The position numbers and the translations under genes were made by a program. Shown one piece after another: positions 16,188-25,300 of a DNA stretch of 47,321 bases (positions are counted from its first letter, which is position 1; the number at the start of each line of letters is the position of its first letter). The notes under the pieces were generated by a model. The model worked only from the letters and a program-made list of their open reading frames with translations, had not been told where the DNA came from and searched no databases. The stretch is taken from NCBI GenBank assembly GCA_043806215.1, contig JAZDHD010000409.1, forward strand, positions 1 to 47,321. Reading direction: 5' to 3'. This DNA is from JAVHLK01 sp043806215 (GTDB lineage Bacteria > Desulfobacterota > Desulfomonilia > Desulfomonilales > Desulfomonilaceae).

Positions 16188-16237
16188 CATGCTGCGGCTC
16201 AAAACTTCTCAGGATCTTAATCCGCTGAGGACGCGAA

Positions 16238-17293
16238 ATGGCACTTTCCAAGATCATTGGTCTTGACATCGGATCCAGCATGGTAAAGCTGGTGGAAATT
16301 GACCGCTCCAAGAAGGGTTTCAGCCTTGAGTACGCAGGGTTGGCCCCGTTACCGGACGGAGCCATCGTAGACAAGTCAATCAAGAAGCCTGATCTGGTCG
16401 GCCAAGCCATCAGTGCCCTCCACAAGAACTCGAAGAGCCGTACCAAACAAGTCGGCACTTCTTTGGCGGGCAAGGCGGTCATCATCAAGCAGGTCACCAT
16501 GACTTCCATGAGCGACTCGCAACTGGAAAAACAGATTCAAATGGAGGCTGAGCCCTATATTCCTTTCGACATCAAGGACGTTCATCTCGACTTCTTCATC
16601 ATGGGAGACCGCCCGGAAAAAGAAGGAGCGATGGAGGTAGTGTTGGTTGCGGCCAAGAAAGACTATATGGCCGAGTATATCGATCTCGTCGGGTCGTTGA
16701 ATCTCGTGCCGGTGGTGATAGACGTCGATCCGTTCGCCTTGGAAGTGATGTACGAGTTCTGTTACCCCAACGTGCAGGAAGAGATTGTGGCCTTGGTCAA
16801 CGTTGGAGCCAGCACGATAAACGTCAATATCCTCAAGTCGGGAGCATCTCAGTATACCCGCGATCTTCCGCTGGGCGGGGATTCCATAACCAGGGAGATC
16901 ATGAGATTCTTTGACGTGGACTACGACCGTGCGGAGAATATCAAGCGCGGATCACAACTTGAGAATGTAAATCCGAGAAATCTCCGGAAGATATTTCAAC
17001 GTTCCGTAGACTACTTCGTGTCCGAGCTTCAAAAGATACTCGACTTCTTTTCCACCAACGTCTCTTATGACCCGATCCAGAAGATATTCTTATCCGGCGG
17101 AGCAGCTGCGACCTATGGGCTGTCTTCAACGATGGAAGCGGAGCTCAATATACCCGTAGAAATCATCGATCCGTTTAGGAGCCTGAGAATCGATGAAAAG
17201 GTATTTGACATGGATTACCTCAACAGCGTCGGCGCCACCATGGCCATCGCAGTGGGGCTGGCGCTAAGGGACGAAAGGGATAAGCAGGTTTAA
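16238..17293 (+). CDS. pilM: Type IV pilus assembly protein PilM
   Basis: 351 residues with the actin-like ATP-binding fold. IIGLDIGSSMVKLVEI (phosphate 1) opens the protein; VALVNVGASTINVNIL (about residues 185-200) and LSGGAAATYGLSS (phosphate 2 and adenosine regions) follow. PilM is cytoplasmic, binds the PilN N-terminus and links the inner-membrane alignment complex to the motor ATPases. No gap to pilN, which begins at the next base after the stop. In some species PilM also recruits regulators; nothing here shows that. Confidence 0.93.
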   Translation: MALSKIIGLDIGSSMVKLVEIDRSKKGFSLEYAGLAPLPDGAIVDKSIKKPDLVGQAISALHKNSKSRTKQVGTSLAGKAVIIKQVTMTSMSDSQLEKQIQMEAEPYIPFDIKDVHLDFFIMGDRPEKEGAMEVVLVAAKKDYMAEYIDLVGSLNLVPVVIDVDPFALEVMYEFCYPNVQEEIVALVNVGASTINVNILKSGASQYTRDLPLGGDSITREIMRFFDVDYDRAENIKRGSQLENVNPRNLRKIFQRSVDYFVSELQKILDFFSTNVSYDPIQKIFLSGGAAATYGLSSTMEAELNIPVEIIDPFRSLRIDEKVFDMDYLNSVGATMAIAVGLALRDERDKQV

Positions 17294-17893
17294 ATGGTCA
17301 GAGTCAATCTTCTCCCTATCAGAGACATCCTCCGCAAGCGTGAGCTCAAGCAGTTCTTCATTATGGCGGGGATTGCCGCCTTCGGGGTCGCAGCCATCTG
17401 TACGCTTACCTATGTCTTCTTCAGCATACAAGAGGCGAATTTGGAGGCGGAAAGAAAGTCCCAGCAGCAGACGCTGAACAAGCTCAAAGACAAGAACAAA
17501 GAGATCACGGACCTGAAGAACGAGATCACCCGGCTTCAGAAGCAGGTTGACACAATTCAGAAGCTCACCAAGATCCGAGACACCCCGGCACCATTCATGG
17601 CTGCGGTTTCCTTGGCAATACCGGACGCCGTCTGGGTGAAGACCATAAGCAAGACGCATAAGAACTTCACGCTTGCCGGCACCGGGGTGGACAATACCGT
17701 TGTAGTCAACTTTGTGGAGAGACTGCAGAAGCTGAGACAGGATTTCAGTCCCCAACAGCCCTGGCTGGACCCGAAGAACACGAAAGAGAAGAGTTTCTTT
17801 GAGGAAGTCAAGCTGGTCTCCATAGTGACAAGCACGGCGCAGAAGGGCGGCTTGGATTCGGTAACATTCCAGATTACGGGTCATTTGAGGTGA
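17294..17893 (+). CDS. pilN: Type IV pilus assembly protein PilN
   Basis: 199 residues. MVRVNLLPIRD is the short N-terminal segment that docks into PilM; a single membrane helix follows (about 24-46), then a coiled coil (residues 50-95) and a ferredoxin-like periplasmic domain (MAAVSLAIPDAVWVKTISKT onward, shown in part). PilN pairs with PilO in the inner-membrane ring. GAT spacing: pilO starts 10 nt later. Confidence 0.9.
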   Translation: MVRVNLLPIRDILRKRELKQFFIMAGIAAFGVAAICTLTYVFFSIQEANLEAERKSQQQTLNKLKDKNKEITDLKNEITRLQKQVDTIQKLTKIRDTPAPFMAAVSLAIPDAVWVKTISKTHKNFTLAGTGVDNTVVVNFVERLQKLRQDFSPQQPWLDPKNTKEKSFFEEVKLVSIVTSTAQKGGLDSVTFQITGHLR

Positions 17894-17903
17894 GATTGGC
17901 GCC

Positions 17904-18575
17904 ATGAATCCAGAAGACATTTTTTATAAGCTTACAGGGCTCCAGCGAGCCCTGATCGTTGCCGGTATAGGCGTCCTCATTATGGTGGCGGTCTACTTTC
18001 TGCTGATCGCGGACATGCGGGAGAAGATAGCCGGTATTGAGAGCCAAATTGACAAGTTAAAGATTGAGGTCGGCAACCAGGAAAGGATCGTGAAGGAAGG
18101 CCCAACGCTGAAGGCACGAATCGAGCTGCTCAAGCGGAGTCTTCAGACCATGGTGGCTTCTCTTCCCGAAAAACAGGATATTGAAGTGTTGCTCAAGAAG
18201 ATTACCGACCTCCTGGCGGAAACGAATCTTGTGGCCACCAGATTCATGCCGGGCAAGGAGGCCGTCGTCCACGAACTTTACTATGCCAAGATTCCGATAA
18301 AGCTCAATGTCCGTGGAGACTATTACAAACAAGGTTCGTTTCTTGCCGCTCTCAACGGTCTCCCCCGTATAGTCAACGTGCCGATAATAACTCTCAGGGA
18401 AGCAGGCTTCGCCGGTAGAGAAGGTGAAGTGGCCAAGAAGCGGGATGTTATTCCCCTGGTGGCGGACATGAGCGGTGAGACCTATCGGCGGCTCACCCCC
18501 GAAGAGATCAAGAGCATTGCCCAGCCTGGAAAGGCCGGGAAAGGCGGCCGCGGCGGCGGGCGCGCTCGGAAGTGA
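17904..18575 (+). CDS. pilO: Type IV pilus assembly protein PilO
   Basis: 223 residues. A membrane helix at about 18-35, coiled coil to about 70, then LLKKITDLLAETNLVATRF and the GDYYKQGSFLAALNGLPRIV region typical of PilO. It forms heterodimers with PilN and contacts PilP. The C-terminal tail is glycine/arginine rich (GKGGRGGGRARK), longer than usual. The pilP gene follows closely. Confidence 0.9.
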   Translation: MNPEDIFYKLTGLQRALIVAGIGVLIMVAVYFLLIADMREKIAGIESQIDKLKIEVGNQERIVKEGPTLKARIELLKRSLQTMVASLPEKQDIEVLLKKITDLLAETNLVATRFMPGKEAVVHELYYAKIPIKLNVRGDYYKQGSFLAALNGLPRIVNVPIITLREAGFAGREGEVAKKRDVIPLVADMSGETYRRLTPEEIKSIAQPGKAGKGGRGGGRARK

Positions 18576-18601
18576 CATTACTCCATCACCGAGGTTTCAG
18601 C

Positions 18602-19393
18602 ATGCAACGCCAAAACGACATGACATTCCGGATAAAGGCCTCTTGCGTCTGTGCAGTGATGGGAATGCTCACATCACTAACGGGGTGCCAAGAGGTGAAC
18701 ACGGCCATAGACAGTCTCCTTGGAAAACGCTCTCCGGTTCTCTCGGAGGCGCAAAAATCACTGCCCATATCGCCCATATCGGTAGTACCGGTGAGGAAGC
18801 GGCCCGCAGGCGAATTGCCGCCGACTCCCGCGCCCACGGTCGGTGAGACGGAGGAACGCAAAAGCGGAGAGAAAGGATCTGCCGGGGCCGCCGGCAGGGA
18901 TGAAACCGCGACACAGGACAAGACCGGCCGGCCGGCGCCGCCTGAAGCGCGGATGAAGGAAACCCCAGTGGTGCTGTCCAAGGGTAAGAAGCGGTCTCCG
19001 GGTCCTGAGACAATGGCGCCTCGCCCGAAAGAGAAGGAAGCGCCTGCCGCCGCCAAGGCGGAAAAGCCTCCCACGGATTTCACCGTCGGCCGGGATCCGT
19101 TCAAAGCTCCCACGGAGGTTCTTCCCAGCGAGTGCCCCCCTTCCATGCCGCTCTGCCGGTTCGACCGTTCCCAGTTGAAAGTCGTCGGCGTCATTCAAGT
19201 CGAGAACGGCCAATTCAAGGGCATGGTGGAGGATCCCGACGGGAGAGGATACTTCATAACACCGGGAATGCAGATCGGCGGCGCCACCGTGACCCAGGTT
19301 ACCAATAAGGGCATCGTGCTCCACATCGCAAAATCCAAACAGGATGTGGTGATGCCGTTATTCCTGGAAGCTCGGGAAGCTCAGGAGTTTTAG
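18602..19393 (+). CDS. pilP: Type IV pilus lipoprotein PilP
   Basis: 263 residues from ATG 18602, with GAGG 8 nt before it; a GTG at 18572 overlaps pilO and is less likely because it pushes the signal peptide inward. The lipobox LTGC ends a short hydrophobic N-terminus. A Pro/Ala/Lys-rich linker of about 125 residues leads to the PilP fold: VGRDPFKAP, then LKVVGVIQVENGQFKGMVED. PilP connects PilNO to the secretin PilQ. pilQ, normally next, is not found; the following kilobase is repeats. Confidence 0.88.
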   Translation: MQRQNDMTFRIKASCVCAVMGMLTSLTGCQEVNTAIDSLLGKRSPVLSEAQKSLPISPISVVPVRKRPAGELPPTPAPTVGETEERKSGEKGSAGAAGRDETATQDKTGRPAPPEARMKETPVVLSKGKKRSPGPETMAPRPKEKEAPAAAKAEKPPTDFTVGRDPFKAPTEVLPSECPPSMPLCRFDRSQLKVVGVIQVENGQFKGMVEDPDGRGYFITPGMQIGGATVTQVTNKGIVLHIAKSKQDVVMPLFLEAREAQEF

Positions 19394-19423
19394 AGCCGAT
19401 CCCCGCCGGCAATTCCGCATTTG

Positions 19424-19603
19424 TCTGAAAATCCCCCTCCTTCTCGTTCTCGTAGGGCTAGGCCCCCGTGCCTACCCGGGCGGCCACGGGGGGCCGCCCC
19501 TACAGCCTGGGAATGCCTATCCGCCGTGCTCTGCCCGGTCTTCGGCCCGGAACTCCGAGAGATTTTCATGGCCGGTTGTGACCGCCCTATCATGGAGGTT
19601 TAG
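19424..19603. repeat. Dispersed repeat B, copy 1
   Basis: Shares with 42308-42450 the order TTGTCTGAAA, a C/T-rich stretch, GCCTGGGAATGCCTATCCGCC, CTCTGCCCGGTCTTCGGC and a TTTTCATGG...TTGTGA block. This copy carries an insert holding an 8-bp perfect hairpin, GGGCGGCC (19478-19485) against GGCCGCCC (19492-19499). The only open frame across it, on the + strand, is a low-complexity Arg/Pro sequence and is not called. Non-coding repeat of unknown role. Confidence 0.6.
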
Positions 19604-19776
19604 TCGAAGCAACCGAGTTGACAGGAGTGGATCTTTATCTTCATCTCATCGAGAAGCTTGCCCATCTTTCCACGCGGAACACCCGCCCGGTCGGCTATGT
19701 CGCACGCGGACTTGCACGACATGCGGCCGTCGGACTGCTTCTCCATGATCAGATCGTGCAGTTGAGAATCTTCCAT
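19600..19776 (-). CDS. Small conserved-looking protein ending CQLGCFD
   Basis: 58 residues from the ATG at 19776 (MEDSQLHDLIMEKQ), preceded by AAAGGGG at about 9 nt; a second ATG at 19782 adds two residues. The body looks like a helix-turn-helix (CKSACDIADRAGVPRGKMGKLLDEMKI) and ends in KIHSCQLGCFD. Small proteins with this IK..CQLGCF ending occur in Desulfobacterota as I recall, without a known function. Four cysteines (two in the HTH part, two in the tail) could bind metal. It is isolated among repeats and faces away from pilP. Confidence 0.6.
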   Translation of the reverse strand: MEDSQLHDLIMEKQSDGRMSCKSACDIADRAGVPRGKMGKLLDEMKIKIHSCQLGCFD

Positions 19777-19963
19777 TCCCATGCCCCTTTCTTCGAGCTT
19801 GTGAGTCGTCCCGTCCCAGAGCACGGGATTGTCTCCTCACCATAGTATCCCATAGAGTATACCACCTTCGGAAAATTGAAAAGCCCGGTGCAAGGCCCAC
19901 GCGTAAGCATTCGCTTTCCCGGGGGGGGCGGAGTTTCTGCCGGCATGATATAGTGGCGCGCAT

Positions 19964-20098
19964 TGAATACTGCGGACGCCTTCACGTTCGTAATTGCGAG
20001 CCCGACGGAAGTGAGGGCACGGCAATGCCGGCCTTTCATGAAGCATTGAGATTGCTTTCCCGCGTTCTGAGCGGGACTGCGCTCCTCGCAATGACAGG
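19964..20098. repeat. Dispersed repeat A, copy 1
   Basis: Begins near TATAGTGGCGCG, then TACTGCGGACGCCTTCACGTT and ATTGCGAGCCCGA, a GCAAT.CCGGCCTTTCA block and ends CTCCTCGCAATGAC. The first part matches 43573-43690. The inner ATTGCGAG and terminal CTCGCAAT are inverted, so the element can fold back on itself. It resembles the widespread class of short ATTGCGAGC-type repeats in large genomes. No coding potential is evident. Confidence 0.6.
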
Positions 20099-20100
20099 AA

Positions 20101-20471
20101 CGACCGGCGAAATCCTTGAGGAACTGGATTAGGATTACCGCTAAATTCAAAGAGCGTCACCATAAACGTAAGCCGGACGGGGCACACCCGCGATCGGGTT
20201 TTCCGGGCATGCGATGTCGACACTGAACCTATCAGGCCTTCTTAGACCGGACGAGCACAGCTGTCAACCAGAATCCACGGTCTCGTGTAAGCATTCACTT
20301 ACACAGGGACGGCATCTTTGCACGGGATGTCTTTGCGAGCGAAGCGAAGGAATCTCAGCGCGGGAAAGAAGGCAAATATGATTCCAGCCCCCTGACACCT
20401 CAGAGGGTAACGAGGTTTTCCATTTCCTTTGACCCGCGATTAGGGGCCACACAGCGCGGGACGCTTTTTTG
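20101..20471. other. Non-coding stretch before the TetR gene
   Basis: No supported gene. It holds a perfect 7-bp inverted repeat GTGTAAG-CATTCA-CTTACAC (20285-20304) and a fragment of the A-type repeat, TTTGCGAGCGAAGCGAAGG (20332-20350). The final 50 nt lead into the promoter of the efflux operon. Together with 19783-19963, which shows nothing recognisable, this makes the region look like decayed or inserted DNA. Confidence 0.5.
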
Positions 20472-20472
20472 C

Positions 20473-20503
20473 TTGACAAACTCAAACAACTATTTGAGAT
20501 AAT
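20473..20503 (+). promoter_or_regulatory. Promoter with embedded operator palindrome for the RND operon
   Basis: TTGACA at 20473-20478 and GATAAT at 20498-20503 (spacer 19 nt). Inside the spacer lies CTCAAACAACTATTTGAG (20481-20498), perfect 6-bp arms around a 6-bp centre. A TetR dimer bound there would block RNA polymerase, so self-repression by the adjacent regulator is the simplest reading. Inference from position and symmetry only. Confidence 0.6.
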
Positions 20504-20525
20504 GATTTGAAATATAGGAGGCACC

Positions 20526-21197
20526 ATGATGCGCGTCAAACGAAAGGATGGTCAAGAAACACGTGCAAATCTGCTCGATGCCGCGGCACGAGTGTTTGCG
20601 GAGAAGGGGTTCCATGCTTCGACCGTCAGCCAAATCTGCGAGGCGGCCGGCGCCAATGTCTCTTCGGTGAGCTACTACTTTGCCGGCAAGGAAGAACTGT
20701 ACGTGAAAGCCTGGCAAAGGGCGTTGGATTTGTCGCTCGAGAAGTACCCGCTGGATGGCGGCGTCCCCGCGGACGCCCCGGCCGAGGAGCGGCTCCGCGG
20801 CCACATCCGGGCCGTGGTGGCACGCTGCGCCGATCCGGACAGTCTCGATTTCGACATCGTCCATCAGGACATGGCCGGCCCCACCGGCCTCCTTACGGAT
20901 ATCATGCGTCAAAGCCTCCAACCGTTGCGCGAGGCAACCACGCGGTTGGTCCGCGAACTCATGGGGCAGGATGCTTCCGATCAACAAGTGGATCTGTGCC
21001 ATATCAGCATTATAAGCCAATGTATCGGCTATCTGATGCCGAAGCGCACGCGGCACCGTTTGATAAACGGGGCCGGCCGATGCGAGCACATGGCGGCTGA
21101 AATCGATCCAGAAGTCTTTGCAGATCACGTGTTCGAGTTCAGCCTTGCGGGTATCCGGCATGTTGCAGCCTCGTCCGGGAGAGGAGAGAGAGGGTAA
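20526..21197 (+). CDS. TetR/AcrR-family regulator, CecR (YbiH)-like
   Basis: 223 residues. The N-terminal helix-turn-helix (residues about 12-58: RANLLDAAARVFAEKGFHAS, then VSSVSYYFAGKEELY) is typical of TetR. The C-terminal half, with DIVHQDMAGPTGLLTDIM and CHISIISQCIGYL, looks like the CecR ligand-binding domain. AGGAGG lies 7 nt before the ATG. It is followed 2 nt later by an adaptor and then a pump gene, so it most likely controls that operon, responding to a substrate of the pump. Confidence 0.9.
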   Translation: MMRVKRKDGQETRANLLDAAARVFAEKGFHASTVSQICEAAGANVSSVSYYFAGKEELYVKAWQRALDLSLEKYPLDGGVPADAPAEERLRGHIRAVVARCADPDSLDFDIVHQDMAGPTGLLTDIMRQSLQPLREATTRLVRELMGQDASDQQVDLCHISIISQCIGYLMPKRTRHRLINGAGRCEHMAAEIDPEVFADHVFEFSLAGIRHVAASSGRGERG

Positions 21198-21199
21198 CC

Positions 21200-22297
21200 A
21201 TGATGAACGCGGTGAAGGCCTTTGTGGTCGTCGCGCTCTGCGCTGTAGCCGTCGTCGCGGTGCAGCGGGTGATTGGAACGGCCAAGCCCGCGATGCCGCC
21301 CCGTGGTGAACGGGAGGCCGTCGTGAAGGTTGGCTCCGTAGAGGAACTAAACTTCGCAGACCGGATCGAGGCGGTCGGCACGGCCAAGGCCAATGAGTCC
21401 GTGACCGTCACTGCAACCGTGCCGGAGCGGATCGAGAAGATCTTTTTCGAGGAAGGCGCCGACGTACAAGCGGGAGATGTTCTCGTGCAGTTGGAAGCGG
21501 CCGAAGAACGGGCGTCACTGGAGGAGGCGATCGTCGACCTGGACGAGCAGAAGCGGGAGCTGGAAAGAGTGCGTGTTCTCGTGGAAAAGACGGTCCAGAG
21601 CAGGCAAGAGTTCGATAAGCAACAGACCAAGTTCAGGGCTGCACAGGCGCGCCGAAAGGGGGCTGAGGCGCGTTTGCGGGACCGCATCATCGTCGCACCG
21701 TTTTCCGGTGTTGTCGGCATCCGACAGATCAGCCCCGGTGCTTTCGTTCAGACGGGGGCGGTCATTTGTACGCTGGACGACATTGACCGAATCAAGCTCG
21801 AGTTCACGGTGGCGGAAGTCTGCTTTGCGGCTTTGCAGACGGGGCAGCGGATTGAAGCACGGGCTGCGGCTCTGCCTGATAGATTATTCTCCGGCACCGT
21901 CTCGATCATCGATCCGCGGATCAACCAGACGACGCGTGCCGCGCGGGTTCAAGCGGTTATCCCGAATTCCGAAAGGCTTCTGCGCCCCGGAATGCTTCTC
22001 ACCGTCGACTTGATCGCCAACCGGCGGAAGTCGTTAAGCGTGCCGGAGGCGTGTCTGGTGGCGTACGGAGAGAAACAGTTCGTCTATGTGACGCGGGAAG
22101 GCGGCACCGTGGAAAAGCGGGAGGTTCGTATCGGGCGTCGCGAAGTGGGACATGTAGAGGTGTTGACCGGCCTGCGGCAAGGCGAATCCGTGGTGACCGA
22201 AGGCGTCATGAATGTGCACGACGGAGCGAAGGTACGGATAGTCGGAAATGAAAAAGATCTCAAGAACAGCCTCAAATCCGGTTCGACAAAGGGATAG
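21200..22297 (+). CDS. RND efflux periplasmic adaptor (membrane fusion protein)
   Basis: 365 residues. N-terminal membrane anchor (about 5-22, no lipobox), then the split biotinyl-lipoyl domain (TVPERIEKIFFEEGADVQAG and VAPFSGVVGIRQISPGAFVQ), a helical hairpin between them, a beta-barrel domain, and a C-terminal membrane-proximal domain (EVLTGLRQGESVVTEG). It would bridge the inner-membrane pump to an outer-membrane TolC-type channel. The ATG at 21203 is an alternative start. The pump gene follows after 9 nt. Confidence 0.93.
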   Translation: MMNAVKAFVVVALCAVAVVAVQRVIGTAKPAMPPRGEREAVVKVGSVEELNFADRIEAVGTAKANESVTVTATVPERIEKIFFEEGADVQAGDVLVQLEAAEERASLEEAIVDLDEQKRELERVRVLVEKTVQSRQEFDKQQTKFRAAQARRKGAEARLRDRIIVAPFSGVVGIRQISPGAFVQTGAVICTLDDIDRIKLEFTVAEVCFAALQTGQRIEARAAALPDRLFSGTVSIIDPRINQTTRAARVQAVIPNSERLLRPGMLLTVDLIANRRKSLSVPEACLVAYGEKQFVYVTREGGTVEKREVRIGRREVGHVEVLTGLRQGESVVTEGVMNVHDGAKVRIVGNEKDLKNSLKSGSTKG

Positions 22298-22306
22298 GAG
22301 CGCCCT

Positions 22307-25300
22307 ATGCTGATTTCCGATCTCTCCGTTAAGCGTCCGGTTTTTGCCGCCGTGGTGAGCCTGCTGCTGCTGGTGTTCGGATTTCTCGCCTACCAGCGGC
22401 TGCCGCTGCGCGAATACCCGGATATCGACACCCCGATCGTGACCGTGAAGACGAATTATATCGGAGCCGCAGGAAACGTCGTTGAGACGAAAATCACCCA
22501 AATCATCGAGGGAAGCGTATCCGGGATCGAGGGCCTGAAAACCATCGAGTCGACGAGCGAAGACGGGCTGTCCACCGTAACCTTGGAGTTCGACATCAAC
22601 CGGGATATCGACGAGGCCGCCAATGACGTGCGCGACAGGATCAGCGGCGTGGCGGACGACCTTCCGGAGGAGGCCGATCCGTCTTCGATCGAGAAGAAGA
22701 GCAGCAGCGGAGTAGCCGACCTCATTCTCGGTCTCTTCCACCCGAGCATGTCGCAGATGGAACTGACCGATTATGCGGATCGCTATCTCGTTGACCGCCT
22801 CTCCGTCATCGATGGCGTGGCGGACGCACAAATATTCGGAGAGAAGCGCTTTTCGATGCGTATCTGGTTGAAGCGCAAGGAACTGGCTGCGCGAGGAATC
22901 ACGGTCAATGAGGTGGAGAATGCGCTTAAGGAGGAGAACGTCGAGCTGCCGGCAGGACGGCTTGAATCGACTCAGAGAGAGTTCACACTCCGGGTGAAAA
23001 GAGGTTACCGTACTCCCGCGGAATTCCGGGATCTGATAATCACCCGGGGTGAAGACGGCCACCCAATCCGTCTCGGAGACGTTGCGCAAGTAAAGGTAGA
23101 GCCGGAGACTTTGAGAGACAGTTTCTCGGCCGACGGCAACAGTGCCGTGGGAATCGGCATCAGTCGGCAGTCCACCGCCAACACGTTGGCCATGATCAAG
23201 GGGGTGAAGGCTGAAATGGAGAAGATCCGGCCCTCGCTTCCCCAAGGCATGCAGTTGGTGGTACTGAAGGACAGTTCCATTTTCATCGATGCCTCGATCA
23301 AGGAAGTATTCGTCTCACTGATCATCGCGGCGTGTCTGGTGGTTGCAATAGTCTTCGTCTTTCTGGGCAGCTTCAGAGCCGCCTTGGTTCCGGCCGTAAC
23401 CGTCCCCATCTCATTGGTTTCGGCGTTCATCGTCCTCTACCTCTTGCACTTCTCCGTCAACCTGCTGACCTTGCTGGCATTGGTCCTGGCAATCGGGCTG
23501 GTGGTGGACGACTCCATCGTCGTGGTGGAGAACATTTACCGCCGCATTGAGGAGGGCGAACCCGCGCTGCTCGCAGCGTATCTCGGCACGCGGGAGGTGA
23601 GTTTCGCGGTCATCGCTACGACGCTGGTCCTGTTGGCCGTCTTCGTACCCATTACCCTTCTCGAAGGCGATACGGGTAAGCTTTTCACCGAGTTCGCATT
23701 CGCCATCGGCGGAGCGGTCACGTTTTCCAGTCTTGTTGCCCTCACTCTTTCGCCCATGATCTGCTCACGGATTCTTAAGCCGAGAAATCCCGACGGGTTT
23801 CTCGCAAGGATGGATGAGGCAATCTTCAAGCGGCTGGAAGCGATGTATGAGTCCTCTCTGAAACGGTTGATGAAGCATCCGTTTCTCTCGTTGGCGATCT
23901 TGGCGCTCTTCTGCGGTACCACGTGGATACTCATGGGCCGTATCCAGGCAGAATTCGAGCCTCTTGAAGACCGCGCCGTTTTGATGCTCCGAATGACCGC
24001 TCCCGAAGGAACGGGGTTCGATGCTGCAAGCGCATACATGAAGGACATTGAAAAGGTGCTGAATCCTTTGCTCGAAAACGGCGAGGCGCGTCATATCCTG
24101 AGCATGGTGCCCGGAGGAAGCCGAAACAAGCTGGGAACCGTCAACAGCGGCATTGCCATCCTAGAACTGGATTTCTGGGATTCCCGCAAACGCTCGGCAG
24201 CGCTGATTGCCCGCGACCTGTTCGAAAAAGTTGGGACAATACCGGGCATCCGGGCGTTCGTCATTCAACCGTCAGGTCTGGCATCCCTTTTCGGCCAGCC
24301 CGTGCAGTTCGTGATCGGCGGCTCGACGTACGAGGAACTGGTCACGTGGCGGGATATCATTGTGGCCAAGGCGCGGGATTATCCGGGGCTCATCGGTGTG
24401 GATGCGGACTACAAGGAGACCACGCCGCAATTGAGGATCTCGGTGGACCACAACCGTGCAGCTCAGCTGGGGGTTTCATCCAAGACTATCGGCCGTACAC
24501 TGGAGACGTTTCTCGGTTCCAGGGAGGTAACTACCTATATCGACAATGGCGAGGAGTATGACGTAATTCTCCAGGGATTGATGGAGGAACGCCGGACACC
24601 CACCGATCTCCAAAACATATACGTGAAGTCGATATGGGGCGGCGACCTGATCCCCTTGTCGAATCTCGTCACGCTGGAAGAACGGGCCGACGCCGGCTCG
24701 CTCAACCGGTACAACCGGATTCGTTCCATCACCATTTCCGGGACGCCTGCAAAAGGCTTTGCCCTCGGCGACAGTCTGTCGTTCCTGGAAGAGACGGTCC
24801 GCAAGGATTTGCCCTCCACCGCGACGGTCAATTTCAAGGGCATGTCGCTGGATTTCAAGGAGTCCGGCAGTTCGGTGATCTTTGTCTTCCTGCTCGCCAT
24901 GGTGATCGCCTACCTCGTGCTTGCAGCCCAGTTCGAGAGTTTCGTCAGTCCCCTGGTCATCATGTTGACGGTCCCAATGGGATTGTTCGGTGCAATGGCG
25001 GGTCTACTCATCATGGGGGCAACACTCAATATCTACAGCGAGATTGGTCTTATCATGCTCATCGGCCTGGCAGCGAAGAACGGGATTCTCATTGTGGAGT
25101 TCGCCAACCAATTGCGGGATGCGGGCATGGATTTTGACTCGGCCGTGTACCAGGCTTCACGTCAGAGACTGAGACCCATCGCCATGACCGGGCTTTCAAC
25201 GGCTATCGGTGCGGTTCCGCTTCTCATGGCTACGGGTGCGGGGGCGATCAGCCGCATTGCGGTCGGATCGGTGATCTTCTTCGGAGCGACCACCGCGTGC

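Noticed and set aside
19421..19603. 60-codon + strand frame after pilP
   Set aside because: Lies inside repeat B; low-complexity Arg/Pro sequence with no start signal.
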